From a virus, in the IMG/VR virus record IMGVR_UViG_3300037225_000238, positions 1 to 47,077 of that record: a DNA stretch of 47,077 nt, one strand, 5' to 3'. The notes under the pieces were generated by a model, which was given only the letters and a program-made list of their open reading frames with translations, was not told the origin of the DNA and did no database searches. The number at the start of each line of letters is the position of its first letter. Within the stretch, counting starts at the first letter, position 1. The position numbers and the translations under genes were made by a program. Shown here one piece after another: positions 15,210 to 22,676 of this stretch.

Positions 15210-16562
15210 CTATCGTCTCCTAGCCATAGCCATTGCCACGATCCGGTTGAGGGCTTGCTCAAAGTTGGGTTCGAGCGTGGTGAAGTTGCGGCAGAAGAGA
15301 TGCTCGTTGAACACGGGCACCACGGAGCACAGGATCACGGTCTTCCCAGCCTTTACCGCCATGCCTATCTCCATCAGAGACCCGATGGACTGCCGGGGTG
15401 GATCGTAGGGGAAGTGGGCAAGGATCACATCCGCGTCGTCGATGTCCATCTGATCTCGGTCAGCGATCTCCGGGGCGGCGAATTGTCCCTTGTAGCCCAG
15501 GCCCAAGTTGCAGATCTGATCCCGATGCTTGCCGCGGAGGGGGTCGAGGGTGCGGATGCCGTGGGCCTGGAGCATCGCCGTCGCCGCAGCCCGCCAAGTG
15601 TAGTCAACCTCCTGACCAGTGATCGGGCCGCAGAGGTAGACGGTGAAGGGGGCCTGCTTGAGATGCTCAACCGCCTTCCAGGGATCGCCCGACTCCAGAA
15701 TTTGGGTGACGGTCTGGTCGGGGCCGGAGGCGAGATCGACGCCCAGCACTACCGCCCCATCGGGGGCGGCGTCCACCCGCTGCTGGTCGGCCTCATCCCT
15801 CAAGCGGCACAACACCGAATTCTCTCGGTCGCCCAGGAGTTCTCCACCGGCTACCCGTGCTTCCAGGGACTCCAGGATGGTCCGGGCTCGTCTCGGAGAC
15901 AGACCGACTCCCGCCGCCGAGACCGGACACCCAAACAGATGCCAGTCCTTGTCGCCGCTGCCACAACCCGAACAGTGGACGACAGGGACAGTCTCGGCGA
16001 AAGTCTCATCTAACTTGGCCTGCACCTTCGCCTCCACCGTCATCGGACCCAGGAACACCTGGGGGGACCCGTCCGGCCCGATTCTACGGTCGCCGACCTG
16101 AACGCCCGGCGGGGGCTCGGCGAAGGTCTCGTCGAGCTTGGCCTGGATGCGATTCTCCACGATCCTCGGGAGTCGCCCGGTGTAGTGGGGCATATCGTCC
16201 AGGTCGGCCGGGAGGCGGTCGGCCTTGATCTCCTCCTCGTAGTGGAGGATGAACCCCGCGTTGCAGCGGATCGCGGCCATATGGTCCTCGTCCCGGAGGC
16301 CCAGCTTATACGACTCCAAATGGCGGGCGAGGGAGGCGATACATCTGCTGATCGGGATGCCTGCCTCCCAGTTTCGCTCCTTGTACTTCTCGGCCCCCAG
16401 CTTGAGCCAGGCCCCCTCCCGCAGGTTGGCATGGGGGGAGATCAGGTCCGGCCGGGGCTTGCCCGTCGCTGCGTCCCTCACTGCTCCCGTGTTGAAGTTC
16501 TGCCTCTCGCCGCTGTCCTTCACCCCCATTTCCTTCAACGCGTCCCGCATCGCTTCGCTCAT
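15210..16562 (-). CDS. dATP/dGTP diphosphohydrolase-like plus nucleoside 2-deoxyribosyltransferase-like fusion
   Basis: 450 aa with two recognisable domains. Residues about 20-125 match the phage dATP/dGTP diphosphohydrolase (DUF5664-like, all-alpha MazG-related) pattern: FNTGAVRD, GAEKYKERNW at 56-65, RHLES, EDHMAAIRCNA at 92-102. Residues about 305-445 match nucleoside 2-deoxyribosyltransferases: YLCGPITG at 309-316, DADVILAHF, and SLMEIGMA at 396-403 with the expected catalytic Glu398. The linker carries a duplicated QAKLDETFAE segment (140-149 and 181-190) and a Cys cluster at 197-212. It would act on deoxynucleotide pools. ATG 16562 has AGGAGAG upstream; the stop abuts the membrane peptide. 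Confidence 0.75.
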   Translation of the reverse strand: MSEAMRDALKEMGVKDSGERQNFNTGAVRDAATGKPRPDLISPHANLREGAWLKLGAEKYKERNWEAGIPISRCIASLARHLESYKLGLRDEDHMAAIRCNAGFILHYEEEIKADRLPADLDDMPHYTGRLPRIVENRIQAKLDETFAEPPPGVQVGDRRIGPDGSPQVFLGPMTVEAKVQAKLDETFAETVPVVHCSGCGSGDKDWHLFGCPVSAAGVGLSPRRARTILESLEARVAGGELLGDRENSVLCRLRDEADQQRVDAAPDGAVVLGVDLASGPDQTVTQILESGDPWKAVEHLKQAPFTVYLCGPITGQEVDYTWRAAATAMLQAHGIRTLDPLRGKHRDQICNLGLGYKGQFAAPEIADRDQMDIDDADVILAHFPYDPPRQSIGSLMEIGMAVKAGKTVILCSVVPVFNEHLFCRNFTTLEPNFEQALNRIVAMAMARRR

Positions 16563-16677
16563 TGTCGCTCTCCTGTTGATGTTGCTTCCCGTAGATTCTA
16601 TCCATCTCGGCCCAATACCGCTTCCAGTCAGTAGTCCTGTTGGCCGATCCCTTGCCGTAACTAGTCTGTCCTCTCAC
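16306..16677 (-). CDS. Possible small gene overlapping the fusion enzyme
   Basis: GTG 16677 has AGGAGG with ideal six-base spacing, and the first 40 codons (SANRTTDWKRYWAEMDRIYG) look like protein. The frame then runs on for 85 codons inside the gene that starts at 16562, where the product becomes Gly/Arg/Gln-rich. It may be a genuine overlapping gene of 123 aa or a short gene whose end was altered by a frameshift. The gap it fills (16563-16660) has no other gene. Confidence 0.35.
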   Translation of the reverse strand: MRGQTSYGKGSANRTTDWKRYWAEMDRIYGKQHQQESDNERSDAGRVEGNGGEGQRREAELQHGSSEGRSDGQAPAGPDLPPCQPAGGGLAQAGGREVQGAKLGGRHPDQQMYRLPRPPFGVV

Positions 16678-17047
16678 GCATCGCCTCCTGTACCTTCCGC
16701 CAGTACCGCTTCGTCGCCCGCTTCTTCATCCCCCGGGGCCCCCCATTCCAGATGCGGGCCTTCTGCTCGTCGGTGACAGCACCGTACCGATGCCAGTATC
16801 GCCGCATCACCGCCTCAGTCTTCCCGGCGTCGAAGGCTCCGGTGGGCCACTCCTCGGGGCTACCCCCACCGTCCCGCCAGGCCATTTCCCGGCACTGGTA
16901 GGGCCCGTAGGCGTGCTCGTAGACGTTGACCACCCACCATCGGTCGCCTGACTCCACCTGGCGGATCGCGGCGAAGAGGCGGGCGTCGGAGTCAGTCCGG
17001 GGCTGGGGGCACCGGCACCCGATCATCAGGATCGTCACGAAGATCAT
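16661..17047 (-). CDS. Small lytic transglycosylase/lysozyme-like protein
   Basis: 128 aa. The core resembles small phage peptidoglycan-cleaving domains: AAIRQVESGD with a candidate catalytic Glu32, YGPYQC at 48-52, RRYWHRYG, then ARIWNGGPRG and a Lys/Arg-rich end with YWRKV. The N-terminus is a very short hydrophobic run ending in MIGC, which could be a minimal lipobox or membrane anchor. ATG 17047 has GGGAGACGATAG upstream, and the gene follows the primase without a gap. It is the best candidate for the endolysin, although it lies in the leftward unit away from the holin candidate. It could also be a virion-independent muralytic enzyme. Confidence 0.65.
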   Translation of the reverse strand: MIFVTILMIGCRCPQPRTDSDARLFAAIRQVESGDRWWVVNVYEHAYGPYQCREMAWRDGGGSPEEWPTGAFDAGKTEAVMRRYWHRYGAVTDEQKARIWNGGPRGMKKRATKRYWRKVQEAMRERTD

Positions 17048-19282
17048 CTATCGTCTCCCTACAAGATAACGTTCAATCGCCTCATCCGTCAACTTCGCCC
17101 CCTGCACGCACCGCACCTGCTTACCGTTATACGTCATCCGATCACACTTGAGTCCCGGGTAGAGCCCCAGGAATCGGGCCACGAACTTGATCGCCGACAT
17201 CGGGTACGCCCCCTGGTCCTTGGCCCACCGGGCGAAGGCATCGTAGAGCATGATGGTAGGGAGAGCGTGGGGGCCGATCTCGCAGAACTCATCGGCGAAC
17301 TCCGACACCGGAGAAGATTGCTTGCGGAACTCCTCGACTACTGGGGTCACAGACGCGGGGGTCGTGAAGCCCCTGGCCCGTAGCCGAAGAAGTCCCGCCA
17401 CTGCCCATACCGCGATACCAGCAGCTTCCGTAACGATTCGGTCTTTGAGTGTAGTATCCGCCCGTCCAGTGAAGCATTCGCCGAAGTGAAGAAGGAGAAG
17501 TCGGCGATCCAGGGACCGCTCGTGGTCAGGGAGATCGGGCATAGAATTGACGCTGATCGTGAACCGACAGGAGAGTCGGTGGTCACTGAGGAACTCCTTG
17601 TGCTTCCGGTTGACGCCCACTCCGTCTCTACCACTGATCTCCTTGAGGACCTGGAGGGCCTTGGAGGGGTCCCCTCGACGGGTGATGCTGGCATCAGGCA
17701 TAATCGCTGACAGCTTTCCGAGCAACGGTTGCAACCCAAAGTCCCCCACGAGTGTATCAAAAGACGTACTAGCGACCTGATCGCTCCCCAATACTGCACG
17801 GAGGGCCTCGATGACAGTGCCCTTGCCAGCCCCAGGTCTTCCCACAAAGAACATGAGCTTCTCCTGGGAGTTGTCGGCGACGAGGTTGTATCCGAACCAC
17901 TCTTGGAGGAGGGCGATCTTTTCAGGGTCATTGGGGAAGACCTCCTGGAGAAACTGCATCCATCTGGGGCACTCCGCTCGGGGGTCCCAGTTGTAGGGGG
18001 CGGCGGTCATCGAGAAAAACCTCGGGCTGGCTGGGACCCGATCCAACTCCGGCAGGATCAGTAGGCCATTGGCGAAGGTAATCGTGTCCTGCACCCGAGG
18101 ATGATCGCCGTCGTCCAGCCAGCAGGGGGCGTCCCCGTACACCGGACAGGTCATCGAGAGGGTGTCGATGATGTCGCTCACCTTATGGGCATCGGCCTCG
18201 TAGGGCTCGACGACGGGGATACCCTTCGCATCAAACCGCTTCCCCATCTTACCCTTGAGGAAGGCGTAGAGATCGCCCCGGATCGTGGTCTTCGGGTCGA
18301 TCTTGGCGTACCGAGTCCCGTTGAACTCGAACCAGTTATCGGCGTACTGCCGGAGGAGGGGGAGGTTGTCCGACCAGTGCCGCTCGTGTATCCAGCGATC
18401 AGCGATGTCCAGGGGGGCGGTGGACTCCAGGAGATTCTCTACGCTGCTATCCCCGGCCCCCTCAATCGCAGCCAGGAGGACCTCGTGCGTCAGACCCCGC
18501 CGGAGCCAAGCCCGTAGGTCCTTGATCTCGGCCGGGGGCATCAGCTTCTTGACCGACTTGACCTTTGGCCGGAGGGCCTCGAAGGTCTTCTCCATGCCCA
18601 GGCGACCGGCTCCGGCGTCGTTCTCGCCGATCACTACCACGTCGCGACCGATCAGGAGGTCGATCAGATACGCAAAACCTCCATTGGCGGCTGGCTTCCC
18701 AACTCCGACGAAGCCAAGGACGCTCGCAGCCGCCGCGTCTGACTGCCCCTCCACCACGAGAACGGGCAGAGCCGACACCGCCAGGGCTCCCGTGGAACGC
18801 ACATTCCCGCTCGTCTTGCGGACATGCAAGTATCCTGCATCGCCGAGCGGCGTCGTCGCACCCACCGCAGTACGCCCACAGATGACTGCTGCTGGATCGC
18901 TTGGATCGTCGCTGCTAACAAGACACCAGTCAGACTTTCCGCAAATTGGGCATGGGACATCGGCCGACACCTTCGTCCAGTTGTGCGAGCCAGGGACATA
19001 CTTCTCTCCATCGGGGTTGAAGTCAGGGGCCAGGGCGTAGGTCAGGCCCCGCTTGTGCCCCTGCATGGACAGCTTCTTGTTGTTCTTGTACCGCCGTACC
19101 AGGCCCACGACCTGGCCCTCGGCATTACGTTCGGGGAAGACCCAGCACGCTTCGAGCGGCACCCACCCGATCCCCAAGGCGAGGAGAGACTGGGGGGTGA
19201 TACCCAGGTCCTCGGCCAGGTCGGCGACCATCGCGGGCCACACGTTACGCTGGTAGGCGAATAGTTGGTCGGTCAGTTCCAT
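17048..19282 (-). CDS. Primase-helicase (Toprim plus SF3/D5-like)
   Basis: 744 aa. I take ATG 19282 (GGAG upstream); the open frame to 19351 only reads through the tRNA-like element. Order of parts: N-terminal region; Cys cluster C111, C114, C120, C135 (a possible zinc site); Toprim-like LVVEGQSD at 175-182 and VIGENDAG at 217-224; D5_N-like linker; SF3-type helicase with Walker A GRPGAGKGT at 481-489 and the later ISVNSMPDLPDHERSLDRR segment. This is the common phage/plasmid primase of the P4/D5 group. It would prime and unwind for the family A polymerase encoded at 25678-27684. Confidence 0.85.
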   Translation of the reverse strand: MELTDQLFAYQRNVWPAMVADLAEDLGITPQSLLALGIGWVPLEACWVFPERNAEGQVVGLVRRYKNNKKLSMQGHKRGLTYALAPDFNPDGEKYVPGSHNWTKVSADVPCPICGKSDWCLVSSDDPSDPAAVICGRTAVGATTPLGDAGYLHVRKTSGNVRSTGALAVSALPVLVVEGQSDAAAASVLGFVGVGKPAANGGFAYLIDLLIGRDVVVIGENDAGAGRLGMEKTFEALRPKVKSVKKLMPPAEIKDLRAWLRRGLTHEVLLAAIEGAGDSSVENLLESTAPLDIADRWIHERHWSDNLPLLRQYADNWFEFNGTRYAKIDPKTTIRGDLYAFLKGKMGKRFDAKGIPVVEPYEADAHKVSDIIDTLSMTCPVYGDAPCWLDDGDHPRVQDTITFANGLLILPELDRVPASPRFFSMTAAPYNWDPRAECPRWMQFLQEVFPNDPEKIALLQEWFGYNLVADNSQEKLMFFVGRPGAGKGTVIEALRAVLGSDQVASTSFDTLVGDFGLQPLLGKLSAIMPDASITRRGDPSKALQVLKEISGRDGVGVNRKHKEFLSDHRLSCRFTISVNSMPDLPDHERSLDRRLLLLHFGECFTGRADTTLKDRIVTEAAGIAVWAVAGLLRLRARGFTTPASVTPVVEEFRKQSSPVSEFADEFCEIGPHALPTIMLYDAFARWAKDQGAYPMSAIKFVARFLGLYPGLKCDRMTYNGKQVRCVQGAKLTDEAIERYLVGRR

Positions 19283-19293
19283 CCGATCTCCAC

Positions 19294-19420
19294 TGTGACG
19301 AGCGGGGGTCGAACCCGCATTACCCGTCGTTTGGTACTCACATCCTACCACGACCGGCGAACCGGGGCAGGTGGTAGGCGTTTCCCAGGCGGGGTCTTGC
19401 CGTGTTCAGATGATCGCCAC
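19294..19420 (-). ncRNA. tRNA-like element, atypical or interrupted
   Basis: Read on the minus strand, a perfect T-arm (GCGGG TTCGACC CCCGC, 19318-19302) is followed by TCGTCAC and A, ending at 19294. The only seven-base partner for this acceptor strand is GTGGCGA at 19420-19414, 127 nt away rather than about 73. Between them are a D-arm-like piece (TCT...GGCA...AGA), CCCGCCT that could start an anticodon arm with the later ACGGG, a four-base TAAT variable loop, and a UUCG-capped hairpin whose outer stem is CCTACCAC/GTGGTAGG. It could be a tRNA with a structured insertion in the anticodon loop, a decayed tRNA or another structured RNA. No anticodon can be assigned safely. Confidence 0.4.
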
Positions 19421-19452
19421 TACCAGAAACCTTCGCTACCAGACGAAGGATA

Positions 19453-19653
19453 CTACTCGACCTTACGTGGCCTCCCCACCGGCCGGATGGTCACGCCCTG
19501 CTCCACCAGGACCCGCTTGATGACGGTCCCAGCATGGCCCAGGGCGTCACCGATGTCATTGATCCCGTACTGACGGCCCTTGTAGCCGTTAGTGTACCAG
19601 TCCACGATCTTCGCCGTCTGAGCGGCACTGACTTGTTTACGAGGCTTTGGCAT
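19453..19653 (-). CDS. Small helix-turn-helix DNA-binding protein
   Basis: 66 aa, basic. Residues about 11-50 fit a helix-turn-helix (TAKIVDWYTNGYKGRQYGIN, then DIGDALGHAGTVIKRVLVEQG) like that of resolvase/Hin C-termini, followed by a GRPRK AT-hook-like motif at the end. GGAGATCGACA precedes ATG 19653. It lies between a tRNA and a tRNA-like element. It may be a transcriptional regulator of the phage, possibly acting on the palindromes at 32.7-33.1 kb; that link is speculation. Confidence 0.6.
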   Translation of the reverse strand: MPKPRKQVSAAQTAKIVDWYTNGYKGRQYGINDIGDALGHAGTVIKRVLVEQGVTIRPVGRPRKVE

Positions 19654-19675
19654 TGTCGATCTCCGTTAAAGGTTA

Positions 19676-19751
19676 CAAGGCGGGCGGGGAGTCGAACCCC
19701 GCGATTCGCTGGATTATTAGTCCACTGCTTTTCCGCTTTAGCTACCGCCTC
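19676..19751 (-). tRNA. tRNA, anticodon read as AAU (Ile), uncertain
   Basis: A 76-nt cloverleaf on the minus strand. The acceptor GAGGCGG (19751-19745) pairs with CCGCCTT (19683-19677), with one G-T pair. T8 and A9 are present, and the D-arm is GCT...AGC. The anticodon arm is TGGA-CTAATAA-TCCA, giving AAT at positions 34-36, and the T-arm is CGGGG TTCGACT CCCCG. The terminal CCA is not encoded. Pair 27-43 is G-G and the variable loop is about 7 nt, so it is not a textbook class I tRNA. An unmodified A34 isoleucine tRNA is unusual in bacteria. Confidence 0.65.
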
Positions 19752-19812
19752 CAGCACTTGGCCAGGATTTTTAACGTCGCACGGATCGGCCTGGCCGAAT
19801 TGCTCCGCACCG

Positions 19813-20712
19813 TCAGATGGCACTGACCCGGGCCAGGACCGCTTCCTGGACGGTGTGCCAGTCATCGCTGGTCATCTTGTCCTCGGTCTTGCCGAGCTTC
19901 ATCACTTCCTCGATCCAGACTTCGGCGACCTTGGCCTCCTTGGCAGCGTCACCCTCGCACCCGCTCAACTTGTTAACCTTCTCCCAGGCCGACAGCTTCG
20001 TCGTCGGAGTCGCAGGGGCCGGGGGCGGGGTCGTGGGCGTCGGCGGGGGGCTCCCAGAGGGGGCAGCCGATGCGGGGACAGCCGGAGTGGGAGCCGGGGC
20101 GGTGGGCAGGGCGGGCTTGGCCTTCGGCTTCGGCCCGGGCTTGCCTCTCGGCGGGGCGGTGGGGGCACCGGCGGGCTTGGCCGTCGCCGGGACCGGGGCC
20201 TTCGCCGGAGTGGGAGCCGTGGCCTTCGCCGCCAGGATGCCGCCTATCTTCGCCGTCAGACCCGCCAGCTTGGCGGCGTCGAACTTCGGCAGGGTCTTCA
20301 CCGGGTTGGCGTCGGCGGCGTCGATCCAATCGCCCTTGATCCGCACCCGGCCCTGGTACTCCTCCTCCTTCATCCGCACCACGATCATTTTCTCGTGGTA
20401 GTCGCCGTTGGCCAGCGACTCGAAGCTCAGGCCGTCCCAGGCAAGGGCCTTCTTGACCTGCTCGGCATTCTTCAACTCGACCCACTGCCCATCGGCCCCC
20501 TTCGTGTAGAGGACGAGGTACAGGGTCGTGCCCTGGTCGTAGGGAGCCCAGTCGATGTAGCCCGGCTCCCCGCCGGTCAATTCGCCGGTCTCGTCGTAGA
20601 ACTCGACGGCCTTGAACTCGCCGACGAACTGGGGGTAGCCCTTGTTGGTCTCAGACACGCCGTGCTCCACGATGAAGCCCCGGAATGTCCCCGCTCGGTC
20701 GATCTGCTGCAT
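19813..20712 (-). CDS. Replication-region protein with Pro/Ala-rich linker
   Basis: 299 aa. Residues 1-150 are a globular beta-rich domain (GTFRGFIVEHGVSETNKGYP, DYHEKMIVVRMKEEEYQG); 165-240 is a long Pro/Ala/Lys-rich linker; 243-299 is a small helical domain (AWEKVNKLSGCEGDAAKEA). Proteins of this layout often sit next to Sak4-type ATPases and nucleases in phages and may bind DNA, but I cannot assign a function from motifs. It follows a strong promoter (20755-20782) and begins a new cluster leftward of groES. Confidence 0.5.
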   Translation of the reverse strand: MQQIDRAGTFRGFIVEHGVSETNKGYPQFVGEFKAVEFYDETGELTGGEPGYIDWAPYDQGTTLYLVLYTKGADGQWVELKNAEQVKKALAWDGLSFESLANGDYHEKMIVVRMKEEEYQGRVRIKGDWIDAADANPVKTLPKFDAAKLAGLTAKIGGILAAKATAPTPAKAPVPATAKPAGAPTAPPRGKPGPKPKAKPALPTAPAPTPAVPASAAPSGSPPPTPTTPPPAPATPTTKLSAWEKVNKLSGCEGDAAKEAKVAEVWIEEVMKLGKTEDKMTSDDWHTVQEAVLARVSAI

Positions 20713-20754
20713 GTGTTCTCTCCTGCCCTATTGGGCTTTGGTGGGTTACGAAAC

Positions 20755-20782
20755 ATTCTACCACGAATCCGCTGGATGTCAA
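20755..20782 (-). promoter_or_regulatory. Leftward sigma70-type promoter
   Basis: Minus strand TTGACA (20782-20777) and TAGAAT (20760-20755) with a 16-base spacer, about 40 bases before the start of the gene at 20712. The -35 overlaps the last codons of the groES-like gene. Confidence 0.7.
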
Positions 20783-21111
20783 GCCTGGACCAGCGGGAAA
20801 TCTCCGGGAACGATGCCCAGGACCTCGGATTCGTTGAGGATCAGGCACTTCGTCCCGTCGTCGATGATCGTCGGATACGGCATCACCCGCCCGTTGCGGG
20901 GGTCGGTGTGTTGGGCGATCATCACCCGGTCGCCCGGCTGGGGTCGGACCTCGATGAGCACGCCGCCGTCGTAGTGGCCCGGGCCCACGGCCCGCACGAC
21001 GCCCGTGATGAAGACCTCGCCGAAGTTGTCGGGCATGACCAGGCCCCCCGGGGTCTTCTTGGAGGGCGGGTCCTGCACTACGGTCAATAGATTACCGAGC
21101 GGTTTGAACAT
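20779..21111 (-). CDS. groES: GroES-like co-chaperonin
   Basis: 110 aa. I use ATG 21111, with AGGAG seven bases upstream; the longer frame to 21192 is the end of the previous gene. The Cpn10 pattern is clear: FKPLGNLLTVV, the mobile-loop-like KKTPGGLVMP at about 18-27 with Leu-Val-Met in place of the usual Ile-Val-Leu GroEL-binding tripeptide, GVVRAVGPG, PGDRV, and the final ILNESEVLGIV. Phage co-chaperonins such as T4 gp31 replace host GroES so that the capsid protein can fold in the GroEL cage. The likely client here is the major capsid protein (41558-42631). That use is inferred. Confidence 0.85.
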   Translation of the reverse strand: MFKPLGNLLTVVQDPPSKKTPGGLVMPDNFGEVFITGVVRAVGPGHYDGGVLIEVRPQPGDRVMIAQHTDPRNGRVMPYPTIIDDGTKCLILNESEVLGIVPGDFPLVQA

Positions 21112-21355
21112 GGATGGTCTCCTGTGGGGGTTGGAGGTTCTTGATAGCGTAGTCCAGACACGCCGCGTCAAGCTGCTCGATGACGCGGGCAACGACCCGG
21201 CCGGAGTGGTGGGCAGGGATCGGGAGAGGAATCCGCAGCACCATTGGGGTGCCGTCCCACGCAGGCTTCATAGCCAGCAGTTCGGACTTCTGCTGCCGGA
21301 GGGTGCAGCCCCCCACCAGCAATCGGATCAGTGTTTTGCCGAGGGTGGTGTCCAT
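21092..21355 (-). CDS. Small hypothetical protein
   Basis: 87 aa. ATG 21355 shares a base with the TAA of the ATPase gene before it, and its 3' end overlaps the groES start by 20 bases. It contains a helical N-terminus (LGKTLIRLLVGGCTLRQQKS) and a middle PMVLRIPLPIPAHHSGRVVA. No known motif. Codon coupling and length support a real gene of the recombination cluster. Confidence 0.55.
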   Translation of the reverse strand: MDTTLGKTLIRLLVGGCTLRQQKSELLAMKPAWDGTPMVLRIPLPIPAHHSGRVVARVIEQLDAACLDYAIKNLQPPQETIHVQTAR

Positions 21356-22284
21356 TAGGCGTAGTCTCCCGGGAAAAGCATCCGCCAGATCGAGTCGTCC
21401 TTCTGATCGGCAAAGGACACGACCGGATCGGTCAGGGTGCGGGTCTTGGCGAAGTAGCTGGGGTTCTGGGGCATGGTGAAGACCGCTCGGGTGGTGTCGC
21501 CCACGATCTTCCCGGCGAACTCTTTGGTCTTCCCCCGGTTGTCCACTTCCGACCTGGCCCCGAGGACCTGCTGCTGGAGGTAGTCCACCTTGAACACATG
21601 GTCTGCCCATTCGCAAGCGTAGCCTCGCACGGTAAAGGACTGCTTCGAGTCCGGCCCAGGGGCATAGAGCTTCGGCCCGTCCTGGAGGTAGTTGGCTCCG
21701 GCAGCGTTGGCGATGACTATCGGGCACTGCTGGCAGAGGACGACCACGTTCTTGCCCTGACGAATCTGCCCATCGAGGTCCTGGAAGGTCAGCCGCATGG
21801 TGTCGAACAGGTGGTTGTAGCCCTTGCCGTAGCCGAAGTCATCCAGGTGCTTGACCAGGCCCCCCTTCTCGTGGGGGATCGTGTCGAGGACGTGCTGGAT
21901 CGCCAGCAACTCCAGGGCCGTGCCGGTGTCGATCACGACGGTCTTGGCCCCAGCGAACAGGCCCGGCTGGTGGAGGGCGTCCCGCACGTCCTGAAAGGTC
22001 TCCACGCCGGGGATGCGGTTGATCGGCTGTCCGGTGATCGGGTTGCGGATCATCCGCCCGCCGTCGTCCAGGCCGACGAACACCGGCTCGGGGGCCAGGA
22101 CGGCGAGGGTGGTCTTGCCCTTGCCCGAGGCCCCGTAGATCAGGACCTTCTGGCCCTCGCCCGCACCGTCCCAGCTATGGACGGCGAAGGTCTTGGCCTG
22201 GCGGTGGGGCTGGCTCGGCGACGGGGCCGAGGGCTTCGGTGGTAGACGGGTGGACTTGGGGGCGACGGGTGGGGGCATTGCCAT
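21355..22284 (-). CDS. Sak4-like RecA-fold ATPase (AAA_24)
   Basis: 309 aa. Walker A GASGKGKT at 51-58 and Walker B-like TVVIDTGT at 115-122 are followed by a RecA-fold core (QGKNVVVLCQQCPI). The first 30 residues are Pro-rich (MAMPPPVAPK). It fits the phage AAA_24/Sak4 group that promotes single-strand annealing recombination, and it is coupled by one-base overlaps to flanking genes next to a RecB/Cas4-like nuclease. ATPase identity is firm; the role in annealing is from family knowledge. Confidence 0.75.
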   Translation of the reverse strand: MAMPPPVAPKSTRLPPKPSAPSPSQPHRQAKTFAVHSWDGAGEGQKVLIYGASGKGKTTLAVLAPEPVFVGLDDGGRMIRNPITGQPINRIPGVETFQDVRDALHQPGLFAGAKTVVIDTGTALELLAIQHVLDTIPHEKGGLVKHLDDFGYGKGYNHLFDTMRLTFQDLDGQIRQGKNVVVLCQQCPIVIANAAGANYLQDGPKLYAPGPDSKQSFTVRGYACEWADHVFKVDYLQQQVLGARSEVDNRGKTKEFAGKIVGDTTRAVFTMPQNPSYFAKTRTLTDPVVSFADQKDDSIWRMLFPGDYA

Positions 22285-22676
22285 TAGGTGTTCCTCTCCG
22301 TAATGATGCGAGCGAAGAAGGCGTTAGCTCGCTGTTGCATTTCCTCGGCTTGGTCCTTCGGGACGTTGAGCCACAGTTGACGACGCCGCCAGTAGAAGTT
22401 GAGGGGCACGAATACCTCGGCGTCTGACGCAGGCACGGGCTCCAGGTCTTTGCTCGGGTCGTAGGTCACTCCACCGTCGCCTCCGTCTGTTCCGCCTCCT
22501 CGACGTGTAAACGCTTGAATCCCGGAGGCGTTAGCTCGCTGTTGCATTTCCTCGGCTCGGTCCTTCGGGACGTTGAGCCACAGTTGACGACGCCACCAGT
22601 AGAAGTTGAGGGGCACGAATACCTCGGCGTCTGACGCAGGCACGGGCTCCAGGTCTTTGCTCGGGTCGTAGGTCAT
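22284..22676 (-). CDS. Small protein with recent internal duplication
   Basis: 130 aa. ATG 22676 overlaps the nuclease stop. The sequence is nearly the same 69-residue unit twice: MTYDPSKDLEPVPASD... and VTYDPSKDLEPVPASD..., each with FVPLNFYW and LWLNVPKD. The ancestral protein was probably 61 aa. The copy of the start in unit 2 is GTG with the same upstream bases, so it could still initiate and give a short form. The peptide ASGIQAFTRRGGGTDGGDGG that joins the units is the nuclease gene end read in another frame. The function is unknown. Confidence 0.65.
   Translation of the reverse strand: MTYDPSKDLEPVPASDAEVFVPLNFYWWRRQLWLNVPKDRAEEMQQRANASGIQAFTRRGGGTDGGDGGVTYDPSKDLEPVPASDAEVFVPLNFYWRRRQLWLNVPKDQAEEMQQRANAFFARIITERNT

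Noticed and set aside
15210-16562. 2-aminoadenine (Z-genome) phage
   Set aside because: No adenylosuccinate-synthetase-like PurZ or HD-domain DatZ can be seen. The polymerase and the hydrolase domain alone are not enough.
19283-19351. Longer primase start at 19351
   Set aside because: The extra 23 residues are the tRNA-like T-arm region in translation, and ATG 19282 has its own ribosome binding site.
19754-19795. GGCCAGG/CCTGGCC inverted repeat beside the tRNA
   Set aside because: Seven pairs with a long loop and no U run on the relevant strand; it may be chance.
19534-21090. 518-codon open frame on the plus strand
   Set aside because: It runs opposite the tRNA, the Pro/Ala-linker protein and groES; its composition mirrors those genes. 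Other long antisense frames (for example 9053-10333 and 36301-37587 on the minus strand) were rejected for the same reason.
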